Source: Reichenbachiella sp. 5M10
GTDB lineage: Bacteria > Bacteroidota > Bacteroidia > Cytophagales > Cyclobacteriaceae
DNA length: 64,000 nt
Reading direction: 5' to 3'
Assembly: GCF_002742335.1 (NCBI RefSeq)
Contig: NZ_MDGR01000007.1
Location: 2,298,501 to 2,362,500, forward strand
The position numbers and the translations under genes were made by a program. Numbering within the stretch: the stretch's first letter is position 1; each line of letters begins with the position of its first letter. Shown piece after piece: positions 37,108-47,439 of the stretch. The notes beneath the pieces are model-generated. The model made no database searches and was not told the DNA's origin. It saw only the letters and a list, made by a program, of their open reading frames with translations.

Positions 37108-38343
37108 CTACAGGTTTTCAGGAAGACACTTCACAGACAAGGTCTGATAGTCTTCTGGGAAATAGGCTTTCAATACAGCCACGTAGTAATTATGTGGCTT
37201 GTGTTGGTAAAAAGTTGGTGATTTTTGATACAGACTCTCGTCCACAAAATAGCCCTGCTTGTCTCTAGGCAGCACGGCCATCAACGAATCGTTCTCAAGA
37301 ATCGTCGAATCTCGAAGTATCTTGGGGTACTCAAAAGGGTACAATTCTTTGCGTACCCCTGTCACGTAGTAGTTGATGTCGTCCACATAGGGAGGCAGTA
37401 TCACCTCTCCCAAATCCTTTGCAATGCGCTGATTGGCATGCGAACTGAAGGATTGCAGATACTGAGTGGCTTTGCGCTCAAAAGTTTGTAAAAAAGCACT
37501 CTTGAGTAATTCACCCGTATCAAAGCCTTCTTCGGCTCCTAGAAGAGAGGAAATCCCCTGTCTAGACAAAGCCTTTTCTTCCATATAACTCACGGGTAGT
37601 TTAGGTACTGGATCAGCCAAATTGACGACACTAAAACTCCATCCTGTATCAGCAAACCGTCTGTTGTAATCGATCGAGAAACTCTTATTTCCCACCATTG
37701 GGTTGGCAAAAGCATAGGTCTTGAATCGGTTTTGGGAAGAAAGTGTGGCTTCTGGAAGTCCATGCAAGTAAGCCATGGTCAAAATAGCCAACGCTCCTCC
37801 CTGACTATGCCCTGTGATATAAATATCATAAATCCCTCGGGCATTTAGCGCTTGGACTTGACCTAACAAAGACTCCTGCAAAAAGCCCAACCCGACTGCA
37901 TATCCTGAATGTATAGCAGCTGTGGTGTCCTCGGACATGTGATAAGCAAACACACGGTCTCGCAACATCATTTCTCCCTGGGCAGGAATCATGGCCGACG
38001 TAAAGTTGGCCAACCAGCTTTTTTGATCATCGGTTGACCCTCTGAAATTGATCACCCCTGTTTGCCCCTTGATGTAGACTTGATACATGTTGTCCATCCC
38101 GAATACCCCCGAACTAAACACCCTCTGGTAACCGACCGGAATGATGTCTGCATCGCTATCATACATCTCCAAAAAACCGAAACTATTGCACAAAGCGACA
38201 AGGTCCCTCGCTTCGTCTGGAGCAAACCCAGGCTTCATTTGTGCAAAAGCACTCCCCGACAACATAGTCATCAGAAACAGTGCAGCTAAAAAAATATGGA
38301 ATTGTACAAATGAAAAGAGTGTTGTTCTAAAATAGGGCATCAT
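37108..38343 (-). CDS. secreted class-3-type lipase
   Basis: A 411-residue exported alpha/beta hydrolase. The signal peptide runs to about residue 35 (SAFAQ). The nucleophile elbow is GHSQGG with Ser180, preceded by the GVINFRGSTD oxyanion region (96-105) typical of Lipase_3 enzymes. A likely acid residue is in VVNLADPVPKLP. The protein is longer than fungal class-3 lipases; the extra C-terminal 120 residues have no recognised domain. Substrate could be triglyceride or another ester. There are two adjacent ATG codons at the start; either is possible. Confidence 0.82.
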   Translation of the reverse strand: MMPYFRTTLFSFVQFHIFLAALFLMTMLSGSAFAQMKPGFAPDEARDLVALCNSFGFLEMYDSDADIIPVGYQRVFSSGVFGMDNMYQVYIKGQTGVINFRGSTDDQKSWLANFTSAMIPAQGEMMLRDRVFAYHMSEDTTAAIHSGYAVGLGFLQESLLGQVQALNARGIYDIYITGHSQGGALAILTMAYLHGLPEATLSSQNRFKTYAFANPMVGNKSFSIDYNRRFADTGWSFSVVNLADPVPKLPVSYMEEKALSRQGISSLLGAEEGFDTGELLKSAFLQTFERKATQYLQSFSSHANQRIAKDLGEVILPPYVDDINYYVTGVRKELYPFEYPKILRDSTILENDSLMAVLPRDKQGYFVDESLYQKSPTFYQHKPHNYYVAVLKAYFPEDYQTLSVKCLPENL

Positions 38344-38411
38344 TCACAGGGTTTGGTCCAATAGAAACCTTTCCTTAACATCCCTAGAAAATATCATACC
38401 AAAAACAAGCA

Positions 38412-39944
38412 TCAATGAATGCCATGCATCATTTTCTTCATCAAAGGAGCCAAAACAAAAGCCAGTACCGCCGCACTGAGGACAATGAAAGCAATACTCT
38501 CAAACCCATCGGTATAGACCTGCAGCGACACCAATGGATCGGCATCTTCGGCAGCCCCCCCCACAGCCAAGAGTTTGCCCACCGCACCGACGATTCGAAA
38601 AGCAAATGCAGAAGAGAGAAACCATACCCCCATCATGAAACCCACGACTTTCTTGGGTGACAACTCGGTGACTTTGGACAAACCTACAGGAGACATGAAT
38701 AGTTCTCCCGTAGAGAACAACAAATAACCCAACATCATAAAAATCATTGGCACTTTGCCCAATTCATTGGCAAAGCTACCACTCCATGCAAACACGGCAA
38801 ATCCTCCTCCCAGCAGCAATAGCCCAAAAGCAAATTTGAACGGAGTAAAAGGATTGGCTTTCATCTTGGATAGCTTCACCCATACCCATGAAAATGGCAC
38901 TGCCATCATGATAATGTACAACCCTGTAATCGAATTGGTCTGAGAGGCATTGATTCCTATTAGGTCAACATTGCGAAGAGCAAAAAGAGTCAGTGTGCTA
39001 CCCGATAATTCATACCCGCCCCAAAACATTGTCATAAACATCGTGAGTAGCACGATCACCAACAGCTTTTGTTTCTCTGGTCTACTGACCTGAGCCATCG
39101 TACTGAAAATCACCCCCAAGATCACAATCAAAATCACATAGAAAATATACTCAACAATCTGTCCCTCATAGTGAAAAGTCCCCAACCATGGCAAGGTCAT
39201 CTCTCCATAATACATGATCGCAGCGATCGTAGGTACGAGCACAATCGCTACGATGGGAACCCATCGTTTGATCGCGACCCCTACGAACTTTTGATTCAAA
39301 TAGTCTTCGTCAGGTGCATAGCCATGCGAGCCAAACACACCTGTCTTCAAACCAGACTGAAACACAACCAATCCAGCCAACATACCGATACCTGCTGCAC
39401 CAAAACCATAGTGCCAGCCATAGGCCATACCCAACCAGCCACACATCAGTGGTGCTACGAAAGCACCAATATTGATCCCCATGTAGAAAATCGTAAACCC
39501 TGAATCACGGCGTTTGTCTCCCTCTGGATAGAGTGCCCCGACAAAAGATGAAATGTTCGGCTTGAAAAGGCCATTGCCTACGATCAACAAGGCTAACGCC
39601 AAGAAAAAACAGATTTGGTTGTCGAAAGCCAAGACAAAATGCCCCAGTGCCATCGCAACACCTCCCAACAATATCGCCCTACGATAACCCAGCAAGCGAT
39701 CAGCGAGCATCCCTCCGATGACAGGGGTTGCGTACACCAGCGCCCCATAGGCCGCATAGATCGTAGATGCTATGGCATCACGCTCGACGAGCGAACGATA
39801 CACTTCTTCGGTCATGTACACCATCAATAAAGCCCGCATGCCATAGAAACTAAATCGCTCCCATAACTCAGCAAAAAAGAGATAGAAAAGTCCTTTGGGA
39901 TGTCCCATCAGTTGGGGTGTTTCTTGTACGTTCGCCTCGTTCAT
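38412..39944 (-). CDS. POT-family proton-dependent peptide transporter
   Basis: A 510-residue MFS-type inner-membrane carrier with about 14 helices, importing di- and tripeptides with protons. The POT signature is clear: FAELWERFSFYGMRALL (the proton-coupling ExxER motif), then GGMLADRLLGYRRAI and the conserved FTIFYMGINIGAFVAPL block. The ATG at 39944 starts a soluble N-terminal tail; two further ATG-type starts lie 4 and 14 codons upstream. A paralogue is encoded at 53117-54619 with the same motifs, so the organism probably relies on peptides as nutrients. Confidence 0.93.
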   Translation of the reverse strand: MNEANVQETPQLMGHPKGLFYLFFAELWERFSFYGMRALLMVYMTEEVYRSLVERDAIASTIYAAYGALVYATPVIGGMLADRLLGYRRAILLGGVAMALGHFVLAFDNQICFFLALALLIVGNGLFKPNISSFVGALYPEGDKRRDSGFTIFYMGINIGAFVAPLMCGWLGMAYGWHYGFGAAGIGMLAGLVVFQSGLKTGVFGSHGYAPDEDYLNQKFVGVAIKRWVPIVAIVLVPTIAAIMYYGEMTLPWLGTFHYEGQIVEYIFYVILIVILGVIFSTMAQVSRPEKQKLLVIVLLTMFMTMFWGGYELSGSTLTLFALRNVDLIGINASQTNSITGLYIIMMAVPFSWVWVKLSKMKANPFTPFKFAFGLLLLGGGFAVFAWSGSFANELGKVPMIFMMLGYLLFSTGELFMSPVGLSKVTELSPKKVVGFMMGVWFLSSAFAFRIVGAVGKLLAVGGAAEDADPLVSLQVYTDGFESIAFIVLSAAVLAFVLAPLMKKMMHGIH

Positions 39945-40176
39945 AATCTTTATCATTTTTTTGGATTTGCTAATATATACAATCATCTCAGATGGCCTGA
40001 TACCGTCTACGTAGTTCTTGCAATTTCTCTGACGATCACCTCATCGTCAACTCTCTGACATATGATGACACTATCAACTTGTAGCGGTTGAATTACTACG
40101 CCTCGCTATTTGTGCTATTTCTCCTCCCTAATCTTAGTATACTCACCGATCTTTGATACTGAGCAATTTCGAAACA

Positions 40177-41676
40177 ATGAAACATCTGACACTCTTCCTA
40201 CTCAGCCTCCTGCTGGCCACACTGTCCTTTGGGCAAAGCATGCTGGGCCTATTTGACCAAAGTACGGACATTGGGACATGCCAAAACAAAGGGTTCGCCT
40301 CTTACAGCCCAGCCAACCAAACTTACACGATCGGAGGGTCAGGAGTCAACATGTGGGGGAATACTGATCAGTTTCATTATCTATGGACAACCCTCCAGGG
40401 GGATTTCATCCTTCGGGCAGAAGTTTCATTCCATGGATACGGCGTAGACCCACATCGCAAAGCAGGATGGATCATCAAAAACGACCTCCTCCCTCACACC
40501 AAACATGTCAACGCTAGCCTACACGGTGACGGACTCACCTCGCTTCAATACCGCCCTACTGATACTGGAGACACACAAGAGATCGTTTCTACCGATTCAC
40601 ACCCACAAGTCATCCAACTAGAACGACGCGGCAACACCTTCCTTGTATCTACAGCAAGGTTTGGTGAGCCATTCACTACCGTCCGCCTGGACGAGATGGT
40701 CATGGATCAAGAGGTATATGTAGGACTATATGTCTGCTCTCACAACTCCGATATCGTAGAAACTGCAACATTCCGAAACGTACGTATCGTAAAGCCTGCC
40801 CCCGCCAGTCTCGTCCCCTACCAAGACTACCTCGGTAGTCGTCTAGAGCTCATGGATGTCGCTACGGGTCATCGCGAGATCATCTACGAATCTGCCCACT
40901 CCATACAAGCCCCTAATTGGACTCCTGATGGCGAAAAATTAGTTTTCAACTCCAAAGGCCGTCTCTATACCTACGAGCTAGCCTCCAAACAAATCGAAGT
41001 GCTCAACACTGGATTTGCAACGCGCAACAACAACGATCACGTACTGACCTTCGACGGTAGTCTGATCGGTATCAGTCATCACAACGATGCAGACCAAGGC
41101 AACTCGACCATCTACTACCTCCCCACCACTGGCAGTGATACACCGACTCAAGTCACCCAGTCAGGCCGAGGTGCATCCTATCTACATGGCTGGTCACCAG
41201 ACAAACAAAAAATTCTCTTCACAGGAGATCGAAACGGACAATACGATATTTATGAAGTAGAAGTCTTGTCTGGAAAAGAGAAACAGCTCACCAATCAAAA
41301 AACACTCGATGACGGCTCTGAATACAGCCCTGATGGCCGATATATCTTCTTCAACTCAGTGCGTACAGGTACCATGCAACTATGGAGAATGGATGCCAAA
41401 GGTAAAAATCAAACACAACTTACCTATGACGAATACAACGACTGGTTCCCTCACATCAGTCCAGACATGCAATGGATAGTATTCATCTCCTTCCCCAAAG
41501 GGATAGATCCCAACGACCACCCCTTCTACCAGCATTGTCTACTCAGGATCATACCCTACGAGGGTGGCAAACCGAGAGTCATCGGTTACCTCTATGGCGG
41601 GCAAGGTACTATCAACGTACCGAGCTGGTCTCCTGACAGCAAGAAAATCGCTTTTGTCTCCAACTCAAGCAATTAG
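40177..41676 (+). CDS. secreted TolB-like beta-propeller protein with N-terminal lectin-like domain
   Basis: A 499-residue exported protein. The signal peptide covers about 1-20 (ending LSFGQS). Residues 30-210 resemble a concanavalin-type sandwich domain of the DUF1349 kind. From about 215 onward there are five WD40-like PD40 blades (APNWTPDGEKLVFNSKG, LHGWSPDKQKILFTGDRNG, GSEYSPDGRYIFFNS and similar). A blade array without TonB or Tol genes suggests a stand-alone carbohydrate- or protein-binding propeller. The ATG at 40177 is chosen because it begins the signal peptide; the frame is open from 40153. GATCTTTG at 40148-40155 is a one-mismatch -7 box. Confidence 0.83.
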   Translation: MKHLTLFLLSLLLATLSFGQSMLGLFDQSTDIGTCQNKGFASYSPANQTYTIGGSGVNMWGNTDQFHYLWTTLQGDFILRAEVSFHGYGVDPHRKAGWIIKNDLLPHTKHVNASLHGDGLTSLQYRPTDTGDTQEIVSTDSHPQVIQLERRGNTFLVSTARFGEPFTTVRLDEMVMDQEVYVGLYVCSHNSDIVETATFRNVRIVKPAPASLVPYQDYLGSRLELMDVATGHREIIYESAHSIQAPNWTPDGEKLVFNSKGRLYTYELASKQIEVLNTGFATRNNNDHVLTFDGSLIGISHHNDADQGNSTIYYLPTTGSDTPTQVTQSGRGASYLHGWSPDKQKILFTGDRNGQYDIYEVEVLSGKEKQLTNQKTLDDGSEYSPDGRYIFFNSVRTGTMQLWRMDAKGKNQTQLTYDEYNDWFPHISPDMQWIVFISFPKGIDPNDHPFYQHCLLRIIPYEGGKPRVIGYLYGGQGTINVPSWSPDSKKIAFVSNSSN

Positions 41677-41965
41677 CCTATATACCTCTAGCCTATGGTT
41701 TGAATGCTGTGCCCAATTTCAAACTGTAAAAACTAGAATAAATAAAGCCCCATGAAGAAATATAACCTGTTGAAACCACTCCAAAATTCGTTGGTTCCCA
41801 ACCCATAACGATCAAAAAAACATTCAACTGCATAGACTAAAAGTTCATCTCTCGGAAACCAGTCTTAGAACTATTTGGTGCAAGTGTAGCATATCGGTGC
41901 GCTAGCCCCTATCTTGGAACGAACTTCAGGGACAGGCATCTACCACCTTCGAAGTACTGACATCT
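41677..41965 (+). other. gene-free stretch before the oxidoreductase gene
   Basis: About 290 bases. An 18-codon open frame starting at 41752 has no leader-like features. TATCTTGG near 41910 is a one-mismatch -7 box about 50 bases upstream of the next gene. No terminator hairpin is evident. Confidence 0.4.
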
Positions 41966-43564
41966 ATGCAAAATAAACCATACGCTTCCTTCTCCATCAC
42001 CGATGACCATACGGGATTCGATCACCTCATCATCGGTTCGGGTATGGGAGCTATGACGCTCGGTACTTGGCTCGCCAAAGCAGGAAAAAAAGTCGCCATC
42101 TTCGAGCAGCACTATGTGCCCGGTGGGTTCACGCATGCCTTCAAACGAAAAGACGGTATGAAATGGGATGTGGGAGTCCACTACATGGGCAACATGCACA
42201 AGGGGCACGGTCTGCGCAAACTCATGGACTTCCTCACCAATCGTCAACTCGACTGGGCATCCATGGGAGAGATCTACGATGTAGTCATCATCGGAAAAGA
42301 TCGATACGAGATCCCCGCAGGTGAAGAGAATTTTCGTCAACGAATGAAGGAGTACTTCCCAGACGAGCATCAAGCCATCGACGCGTACCTTTCTTTGATC
42401 AAAAAAGCCAATGCATGGGGTAGTGCTTTTTTCTTTGAAAAAAGTTTCGAACCATTTTTGAGTCAAACACTGGGCAGACTGTTTCGAGGAGTATACGCCC
42501 AATACTACCGTAAGACTACTCTCGAGACACTCCAAACACTCACAACCAACCGACGATTGATTGCCGTGCTCTGCGGGCAATGTGGCAATTACGGTCTTCC
42601 TCCAAAAGAGAGTAGTTTCGCCGCACACGCTATGGTGACTGGTCATTTCATGGAGGGGGGCTACTATCCTCACGGAGGGAGCGAAGAGATCGCCAATTGT
42701 GCATTGGAGACTTTTCGCCGACTTGGCGGAAAAACCTTCATCAACGCCCCCGTAACAGAAATCATCACTACCAAAGGACGAGTCTCCGGCATCCGCATCA
42801 AAGACAAATTCATCCCTTGTCGCAGTGTGATTAGCAATGTGGGCATCAAAAACACCTTCGGAAAACTCCTCAACGAAGAGGCTCGAAAACAACAAGTCAT
42901 TGCCCCGAACGAAACCAAAGCTTCGAGTGCACATCTATGCCTCTATATAGGTCTCGATCAATCGGACGAACAACTGAATCTTCCTAAACACAATATCTGG
43001 AGCTACGAAACCCAAATCTACTCTGCAGACATCAACAGTATCACTGAAAACAACACCGCTAAGAAATTTTCCTATGTCTCCTTCCCGTCGGCCAAAGACC
43101 CTCGGTGGGGCAAAAAACACCCCAACACTGCCACGATCCAAGCGATCTCCGTAGGCCGATACGAATGGTTCCAGGCCTACGACCAACAGCCCTGGCGCAA
43201 CAGAGAAGAAAAATACCAGCAAAAAAAGGAGCACTTCAAAACCACCATGTTGGAAAAACTCTACGAGCTCGTCCCACAAATCAAAGGACACGTGACCTAT
43301 GCAGAGGTCAGTACTCCGCTATCCACAAGACACTTCACTGGCTACCAGACCGGAGAGATCTACGGACTAGCCCACACTCCTGAGCGGTTCGAGCTACCTT
43401 ACCTACGACCCCAAACCAAAATCAAAGGACTCAAACTCGTCGGTCAGGATATCACTCTCGTAGGTGTAGCTGGGGCGATGCTCTCAGGCATGCTCTGTGC
43501 CATTGTGATTCTCAAATTTCGGGTATGGAAGGTATTCAAAGACATGAACAAGACTGTGGGCTAG
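41966..43564 (+). CDS. phytoene-desaturase/retinol-saturase-like FAD-dependent oxidoreductase
   Basis: A 532-residue flavoprotein. The FAD-binding Rossmann motif is HLIIGSGMGAMTLG (20-33), with VAIFEQHYVPGGFTHAF shortly after. The mid-protein block PPKESSFAAHAMVTGHFMEG and GGYYPHGGSEEIA match the family of all-trans-retinol 13,14-reductases and carotenoid isomerases. The C-terminal FAD-capping segment is GLKLVGQDITLVGVAGAMLSG. The natural substrate is probably a polyene or other unsaturated lipid, but no carotenoid genes are adjacent. It precedes the patatin gene by 113 bases in the same direction. Confidence 0.85.
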   Translation: MQNKPYASFSITDDHTGFDHLIIGSGMGAMTLGTWLAKAGKKVAIFEQHYVPGGFTHAFKRKDGMKWDVGVHYMGNMHKGHGLRKLMDFLTNRQLDWASMGEIYDVVIIGKDRYEIPAGEENFRQRMKEYFPDEHQAIDAYLSLIKKANAWGSAFFFEKSFEPFLSQTLGRLFRGVYAQYYRKTTLETLQTLTTNRRLIAVLCGQCGNYGLPPKESSFAAHAMVTGHFMEGGYYPHGGSEEIANCALETFRRLGGKTFINAPVTEIITTKGRVSGIRIKDKFIPCRSVISNVGIKNTFGKLLNEEARKQQVIAPNETKASSAHLCLYIGLDQSDEQLNLPKHNIWSYETQIYSADINSITENNTAKKFSYVSFPSAKDPRWGKKHPNTATIQAISVGRYEWFQAYDQQPWRNREEKYQQKKEHFKTTMLEKLYELVPQIKGHVTYAEVSTPLSTRHFTGYQTGEIYGLAHTPERFELPYLRPQTKIKGLKLVGQDITLVGVAGAMLSGMLCAIVILKFRVWKVFKDMNKTVG

Positions 43565-43677
43565 ACACACGACACAGGCACTCAGAACACATAAATCCTA
43601 TCAATCATTTGACTTGCATATCAATTGCCTTAGATTAGTTGATAAAAACACAATCATCACCAACCCACCTAATCCGC

Positions 43678-44739
43678 ATGAAAAAAGTAAAAGTACTCAG
43701 TCTAGATGGAGGCGGAATCCGAGGAATCATCCCGGCGACCTTCATCAAGTATGTCGAAGAAAAAGCACAGGAGATCACCAACAACCCCAAACTACGTGTT
43801 TCGGACTTGTTTGATTTCATCTCAGGTACCAGTACTGGGGGCATCTTGTCGTGTATCTACCTCACCCCTGATACCGATGGGGTCTCAGCCAAGTACTCCG
43901 CCGCAGATGCACTCAACTTCTACCTAGAGCACGGCTATGGTATCTTCAATCAGTCCAAAGTCAAAAACTACAGCATCAAACGACTCTTCAACGCAACACA
44001 GTACAGTCCTAAGTACCTAGAAAAAGTGGCCAAAGAAACTTTTGGAGACCTCAAGCTCCGCCAGTTGCTCAAACCTGCCATGATCACCACCTACAACCTA
44101 CAGACGGAAAGCACCTTCTTCTTCTCTAGCCGAGAACCAGAATCCAAAAAACGGGAATTCTATGTCCGTGACGTGGCAAGATCTACTTCTGCCGCTCCCA
44201 CTTACTTTCCTCCAGCCAAAATAAAAAACCTCGTAGACCCTGCTCACAACATGATCAATCTCGATGGAGGGGTGTTTGCCAATAATCCTACCATGTGTGC
44301 CTATGCAGAAGTACGAGACACCAAAGAAGGTCCGATACAAGCCCCTTCCGCCCAAGACATGATGATCCTCTCCGTAGGCACAGGAGGTGGCAATCTCAAA
44401 ATCGGAGGAGTCAGTCGCAGCAAAGAATGGGGGATCCTCAAATGGGCCGAAAACGTGCCCAACATCATGATGGACGGCAGTGCGGATACGGTAGCCTATC
44501 AGATACAGAGCATCTTCAATACCCTCAGTAAAAAGGGACAAAAGCAATACCTAAGGGTTGATGTCCCCAACGACCTGCGCAACAGCTACTCATCAGACAT
44601 GGCTGACGCCAGCCCAGACAACATACGTAAACTACAACAAGCCGCACAAGAAAGTTTGGAACATTCGATACATCACGAAGGCCTAGATGAATTCATCGAA
44701 ATGCTGGTCAAAGATGCTGGGATCGACCCCACCACCTGA
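43678..44739 (+). CDS. patatin-like phospholipase
   Basis: A 353-residue lipid acyl hydrolase with the Ser-Asp dyad: oxyanion loop DGGGIRG (10-16), nucleophile Ser52 in GTSTGG, and Asp196 in NLDGGVFANNP. It releases fatty acids from phospholipids. The CBASS effector CapV belongs to this fold, but no CD-NTase or other CBASS gene is nearby, so housekeeping or secreted-like lipid turnover is more likely. There is no signal peptide. The ATG at 43678 is right before the DGGGIRG region; the frame is open from a TTG at 43639. A hairpin follows the stop. Confidence 0.9.
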   Translation: MKKVKVLSLDGGGIRGIIPATFIKYVEEKAQEITNNPKLRVSDLFDFISGTSTGGILSCIYLTPDTDGVSAKYSAADALNFYLEHGYGIFNQSKVKNYSIKRLFNATQYSPKYLEKVAKETFGDLKLRQLLKPAMITTYNLQTESTFFFSSREPESKKREFYVRDVARSTSAAPTYFPPAKIKNLVDPAHNMINLDGGVFANNPTMCAYAEVRDTKEGPIQAPSAQDMMILSVGTGGGNLKIGGVSRSKEWGILKWAENVPNIMMDGSADTVAYQIQSIFNTLSKKGQKQYLRVDVPNDLRNSYSSDMADASPDNIRKLQQAAQESLEHSIHHEGLDEFIEMLVKDAGIDPTT

Positions 44740-44763
44740 TTCCTCTCTGTCGACAAAGTGAGC

Positions 44764-44799
44764 AAAAAAAGAAGCTCATACCGAATCGGTATGAGCTTC
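44764..44799. terminator. terminator between patatin and ilvC genes
   Basis: GAAGCTCATACCGA (44771-44784) is almost perfectly complementary to TCGGTATGAGCTTC (44786-44799). The A run at 44764-44770 is a T tract for the minus strand, so it mainly ends ilvC and bounds the convergent patatin gene. Confidence 0.75.
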
Positions 44800-44841
44800 C
44801 AAGTTTTAACTAAAAGTCTTCTTTGAACAATCCAAATCAGA

Positions 44842-46323
44842 TTATCCCAAAGCAATTTGCTTCATAGAGGTCATTGCCTTACGCAATCTTGCCCCTACTT
44901 TCTCGATATCATGTGACCTCAACTTCTCATTGATTTGGATCAAAGTCACATTATCTACCTGACCATCTACAGTCTCGTTGTAATCCTTGCCGATGACATC
45001 CGTATCTACTGACTTCATGAAGTCTCCCAATAGTGGCTTACATGCGTGATCGAATAAGTAACATCCATACTCCGCAGTATCAGAGATCACTCTGTTCATC
45101 TCGAACAATTTCTTTCTAGCGATCGTGTTGGCGATCAATGGCGTCTCATGTAGTGACTCGTAGTATGCAGACTCACCTTTGATTCCTGCTTCAGTCATCG
45201 TCTCATAAGCCAACTCTACACCTGCTCTCACCATAGCAACCATCAATAGACCTTTGTCATAGAACTCTTGCTCAGTGATCTCTACGTCCGCAGCTGCGGT
45301 TTTCTCGAAATTGGTCTCACCTGTCAAAGCTCTCCAGTTCAATAGGTTCTTGTCATCCTCAGACCAATCTTTCATCATCGTAGATGAAAACTCACCTGAC
45401 ATGATATCGTCTTGGTGCTTTTGGAATAGCGGTCTCATGATGTCTTTCAACTCCTCAGAGATCTCAAAACACTTGATTTTGGCTGGGTTAGACAATCTAT
45501 CTACCATACCAGACACGCCACCGTGCTTGAGTGATTCGGTGATCACTTCCCATCCGTATTGGATGAATTTAGATGCCCAACCCGCGTCTACACCTTTCTC
45601 GGTCATCTTGTCAAAGCATAGGATAGATCCAGTCTGCAACAGACCACAAAGAATCGTCTGCTCTCCCATCAAATCAGATTTTACTTCTGCGACGAATGAT
45701 GATTTCAAACATCCCGCTCTGTGTCCACCAGTTGCAGCAGCATACGCTTTGGCATACGCCCAACCTTTACCTTCTGGATCGTTTTCTGGGTGCACTGCGA
45801 TCAATGTCGGTACACCAAATCCTCTTTGGTATTCGTGTCTTACTTCTGATCCAGGAGACTTAGGCGCCACCATGATCACGGTGATATCTTCTCTGATGAT
45901 TGTACCTTCTTCCACGATGTTGAACCCGTGAGAGTATGAAAGCGCAGAACCTTTTTTCATCAATGGCATCACAGCCTTCACTACAGCGGTGTGCTGCTTG
46001 TCTGGTGTCAAGTTGATCACCAAATCAGCCGTAGGGATCAAGTCATCATACGTACCAACTGTAAACCCTGCTTCAGAAGTGTTGACGAAAGAAGCTCTCT
46101 TCTCATCGATCGCTGCTTGACGCAATGCATAAGAGATATCCAATCCAGAATCTCTCATGTTGAGCCCTTGATTGAGGCCTTGTGCACCAGCACCTACGAT
46201 GACAATTTTCTTCCCTTTCAAAGCCTCAACGCCATCGTTGAACTCCGAACCATCCATGAATTCACATACGCCGAGCTGATTGAGTTGCTCTCTAAGCGGT
46301 AGTGTGTTGAAATAATTTCCCAT
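44842..46323 (-). CDS. ilvC: ketol-acid reductoisomerase IlvC (class II)
   Basis: Converts acetolactate and acetohydroxybutyrate to dihydroxy acids in valine, leucine and isoleucine synthesis, using NADPH and magnesium. At 493 residues it is the long class II type, like E. coli. Visible are the nucleotide loop [17 protein letters not shown] (45-61), [18 protein letters not shown], and the acidic metal-binding region. The other ilv genes are not in the window, so ilvC stands apart. It lies 89 bases downstream of an AraC-family gene in the same direction. A tiny Ile/Leu/Val-containing frame in the gap has no terminator and is not called. Confidence 0.96.
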   Translation of the reverse strand: MGNYFNTLPLREQLNQLGVCEFMDGSEFNDGVEALKGKKIVIVGAGAQGLNQGLNMRDSGLDISYALRQAAIDEKRASFVNTSEAGFTVGTYDDLIPTADLVINLTPDKQHTAVVKAVMPLMKKGSALSYSHGFNIVEEGTIIREDITVIMVAPKSPGSEVRHEYQRGFGVPTLIAVHPENDPEGKGWAYAKAYAAATGGHRAGCLKSSFVAEVKSDLMGEQTILCGLLQTGSILCFDKMTEKGVDAGWASKFIQYGWEVITESLKHGGVSGMVDRLSNPAKIKCFEISEELKDIMRPLFQKHQDDIMSGEFSSTMMKDWSEDDKNLLNWRALTGETNFEKTAAADVEITEQEFYDKGLLMVAMVRAGVELAYETMTEAGIKGESAYYESLHETPLIANTIARKKLFEMNRVISDTAEYGCYLFDHACKPLLGDFMKSVDTDVIGKDYNETVDGQVDNVTLIQINEKLRSHDIEKVGARLRKAMTSMKQIALG

Positions 46324-46412
46324 TTATCTAATGTTTTTATAATGCTATCAAATATCGATAACACAAAGGTGTATCATCCGATTTGTATCCTTATGGTGAT
46401 AATGAGAAAAGT

Positions 46413-47297
46413 TTAGGTACTTTTCAACGATTCCTCTCGGTAGGCATTGGGAGTCTGCCCGGTAAACTTCTTGAAAAATTTACTGAAATAGGATTGATCC
46501 TTGAATCCCAACTGCATAGATATCTCTGAGACAGACAAATCTGAATGCTTCAAAAGACGCTTAATTTCAAGCACTTGCTTGTCAAAAACCAATTCCTTAG
46601 AAGTCTTACCCGTCAACTCTTTTACCGTATGTGTAAGGTGATTTTCGGTTACATTCAGTTCTTCAGCATACTGTTTGATACTGAGATTCAACTGGTATTT
46701 TTCCTCGATCAACTCACGAAAACGTTTGACCATGAGATGACCTTTTCCTTTTGCGATGGCACGTTGCTCTCGTGGGTAGAGGCGTTCGCAAGTATTGAGG
46801 ATCAGATCGAGTAGGGAGTTGGCAAACTCCTGGCTCTTCTCCTCTTCCATGACCTTAGCCCCTTGCCGAAAAAGCCCCTTGAGAAACTGCGTATCACTCT
46901 CCTCTACTAAAAGCAAGGGAGGGTTCTCTTGTTTGAGATTGAAAAAAAAGGGAAACTCCAGCAGCTTGTTCTTGTTGCTGCGATCTAGGAGATAAAACTC
47001 AGCGGTAAAGAGAAAAATATAGCCATCGACATCCTTGGACAACTCCAGCTTATGTGTCTGTCCCGGGCTCAGAAAAAACACACAAGGAGGCTTGATCTCG
47101 TACTCGTTGCTATCGATCACATGAATCCCTGAGCCCTGTGTCAAAAACAGCACTTCAAAAAAATCATGACGGTGCGGGTACTGCACCTCAAAGTGGCGAT
47201 TGGCATCAAACACCTCTACCTGAAAGGGCAAGGCCGAACCCGCCACGGGCTTGAACTTATCCAGGCTATATATAGGTATTCCTTTGGATTCAGACAT
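46413..47297 (-). CDS. AraC-family transcriptional regulator
   Basis: A 294-residue regulator. The N-terminal cupin-like sensor domain (about 20-150) includes YPHRHDFFEVLFLTQGSG and the PCVFFLSPGQTH metal/ligand-pocket region. The C-terminal double helix-turn-helix (about 195-290) includes LSIKQYAEELNVTENHL and VSEISMQLGFKDQSYFSKFFKKF, with the conserved TPNAYR end. The ligand is unknown. It lies just upstream of ilvC in the same direction, though whether it regulates ilvC cannot be told. Confidence 0.9.
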   Translation of the reverse strand: MSESKGIPIYSLDKFKPVAGSALPFQVEVFDANRHFEVQYPHRHDFFEVLFLTQGSGIHVIDSNEYEIKPPCVFFLSPGQTHKLELSKDVDGYIFLFTAEFYLLDRSNKNKLLEFPFFFNLKQENPPLLLVEESDTQFLKGLFRQGAKVMEEEKSQEFANSLLDLILNTCERLYPREQRAIAKGKGHLMVKRFRELIEEKYQLNLSIKQYAEELNVTENHLTHTVKELTGKTSKELVFDKQVLEIKRLLKHSDLSVSEISMQLGFKDQSYFSKFFKKFTGQTPNAYREESLKST

Positions 47298-47439
47298 GAG
47301 ACAAAACTAAAACACAATAGACTGAAAGCAACACACGTTGAGAGGAGAATGAAAGCACACTCCTCTACAGCACTACATGATTGGGCAAAAAAGAAAGCAT
47401 ATAGAGATGAAGCTGTGGATTCAGCTACCCTTCCAAGCT

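Noticed and set aside
41909-42934. A 341-codon open frame on the minus strand
   Set aside because: It lies antisense to the RetSat-like gene, whose motifs are intact. The antisense product has no recognisable domain and its composition follows the codon pattern of the real gene.
43678-44739. CBASS effector CapV
   Set aside because: The patatin motifs fit CapV-type phospholipases, but no CD-NTase, Cap2 or Cap3 gene lies within reach.
46324-46412. A possible ilv leader peptide (MIHLCVIDI) upstream of ilvC
   Set aside because: It has Ile, Leu and Val codons, but no terminator hairpin or T tract follows and the spacing is unlike the trp leader. Chance is more likely.
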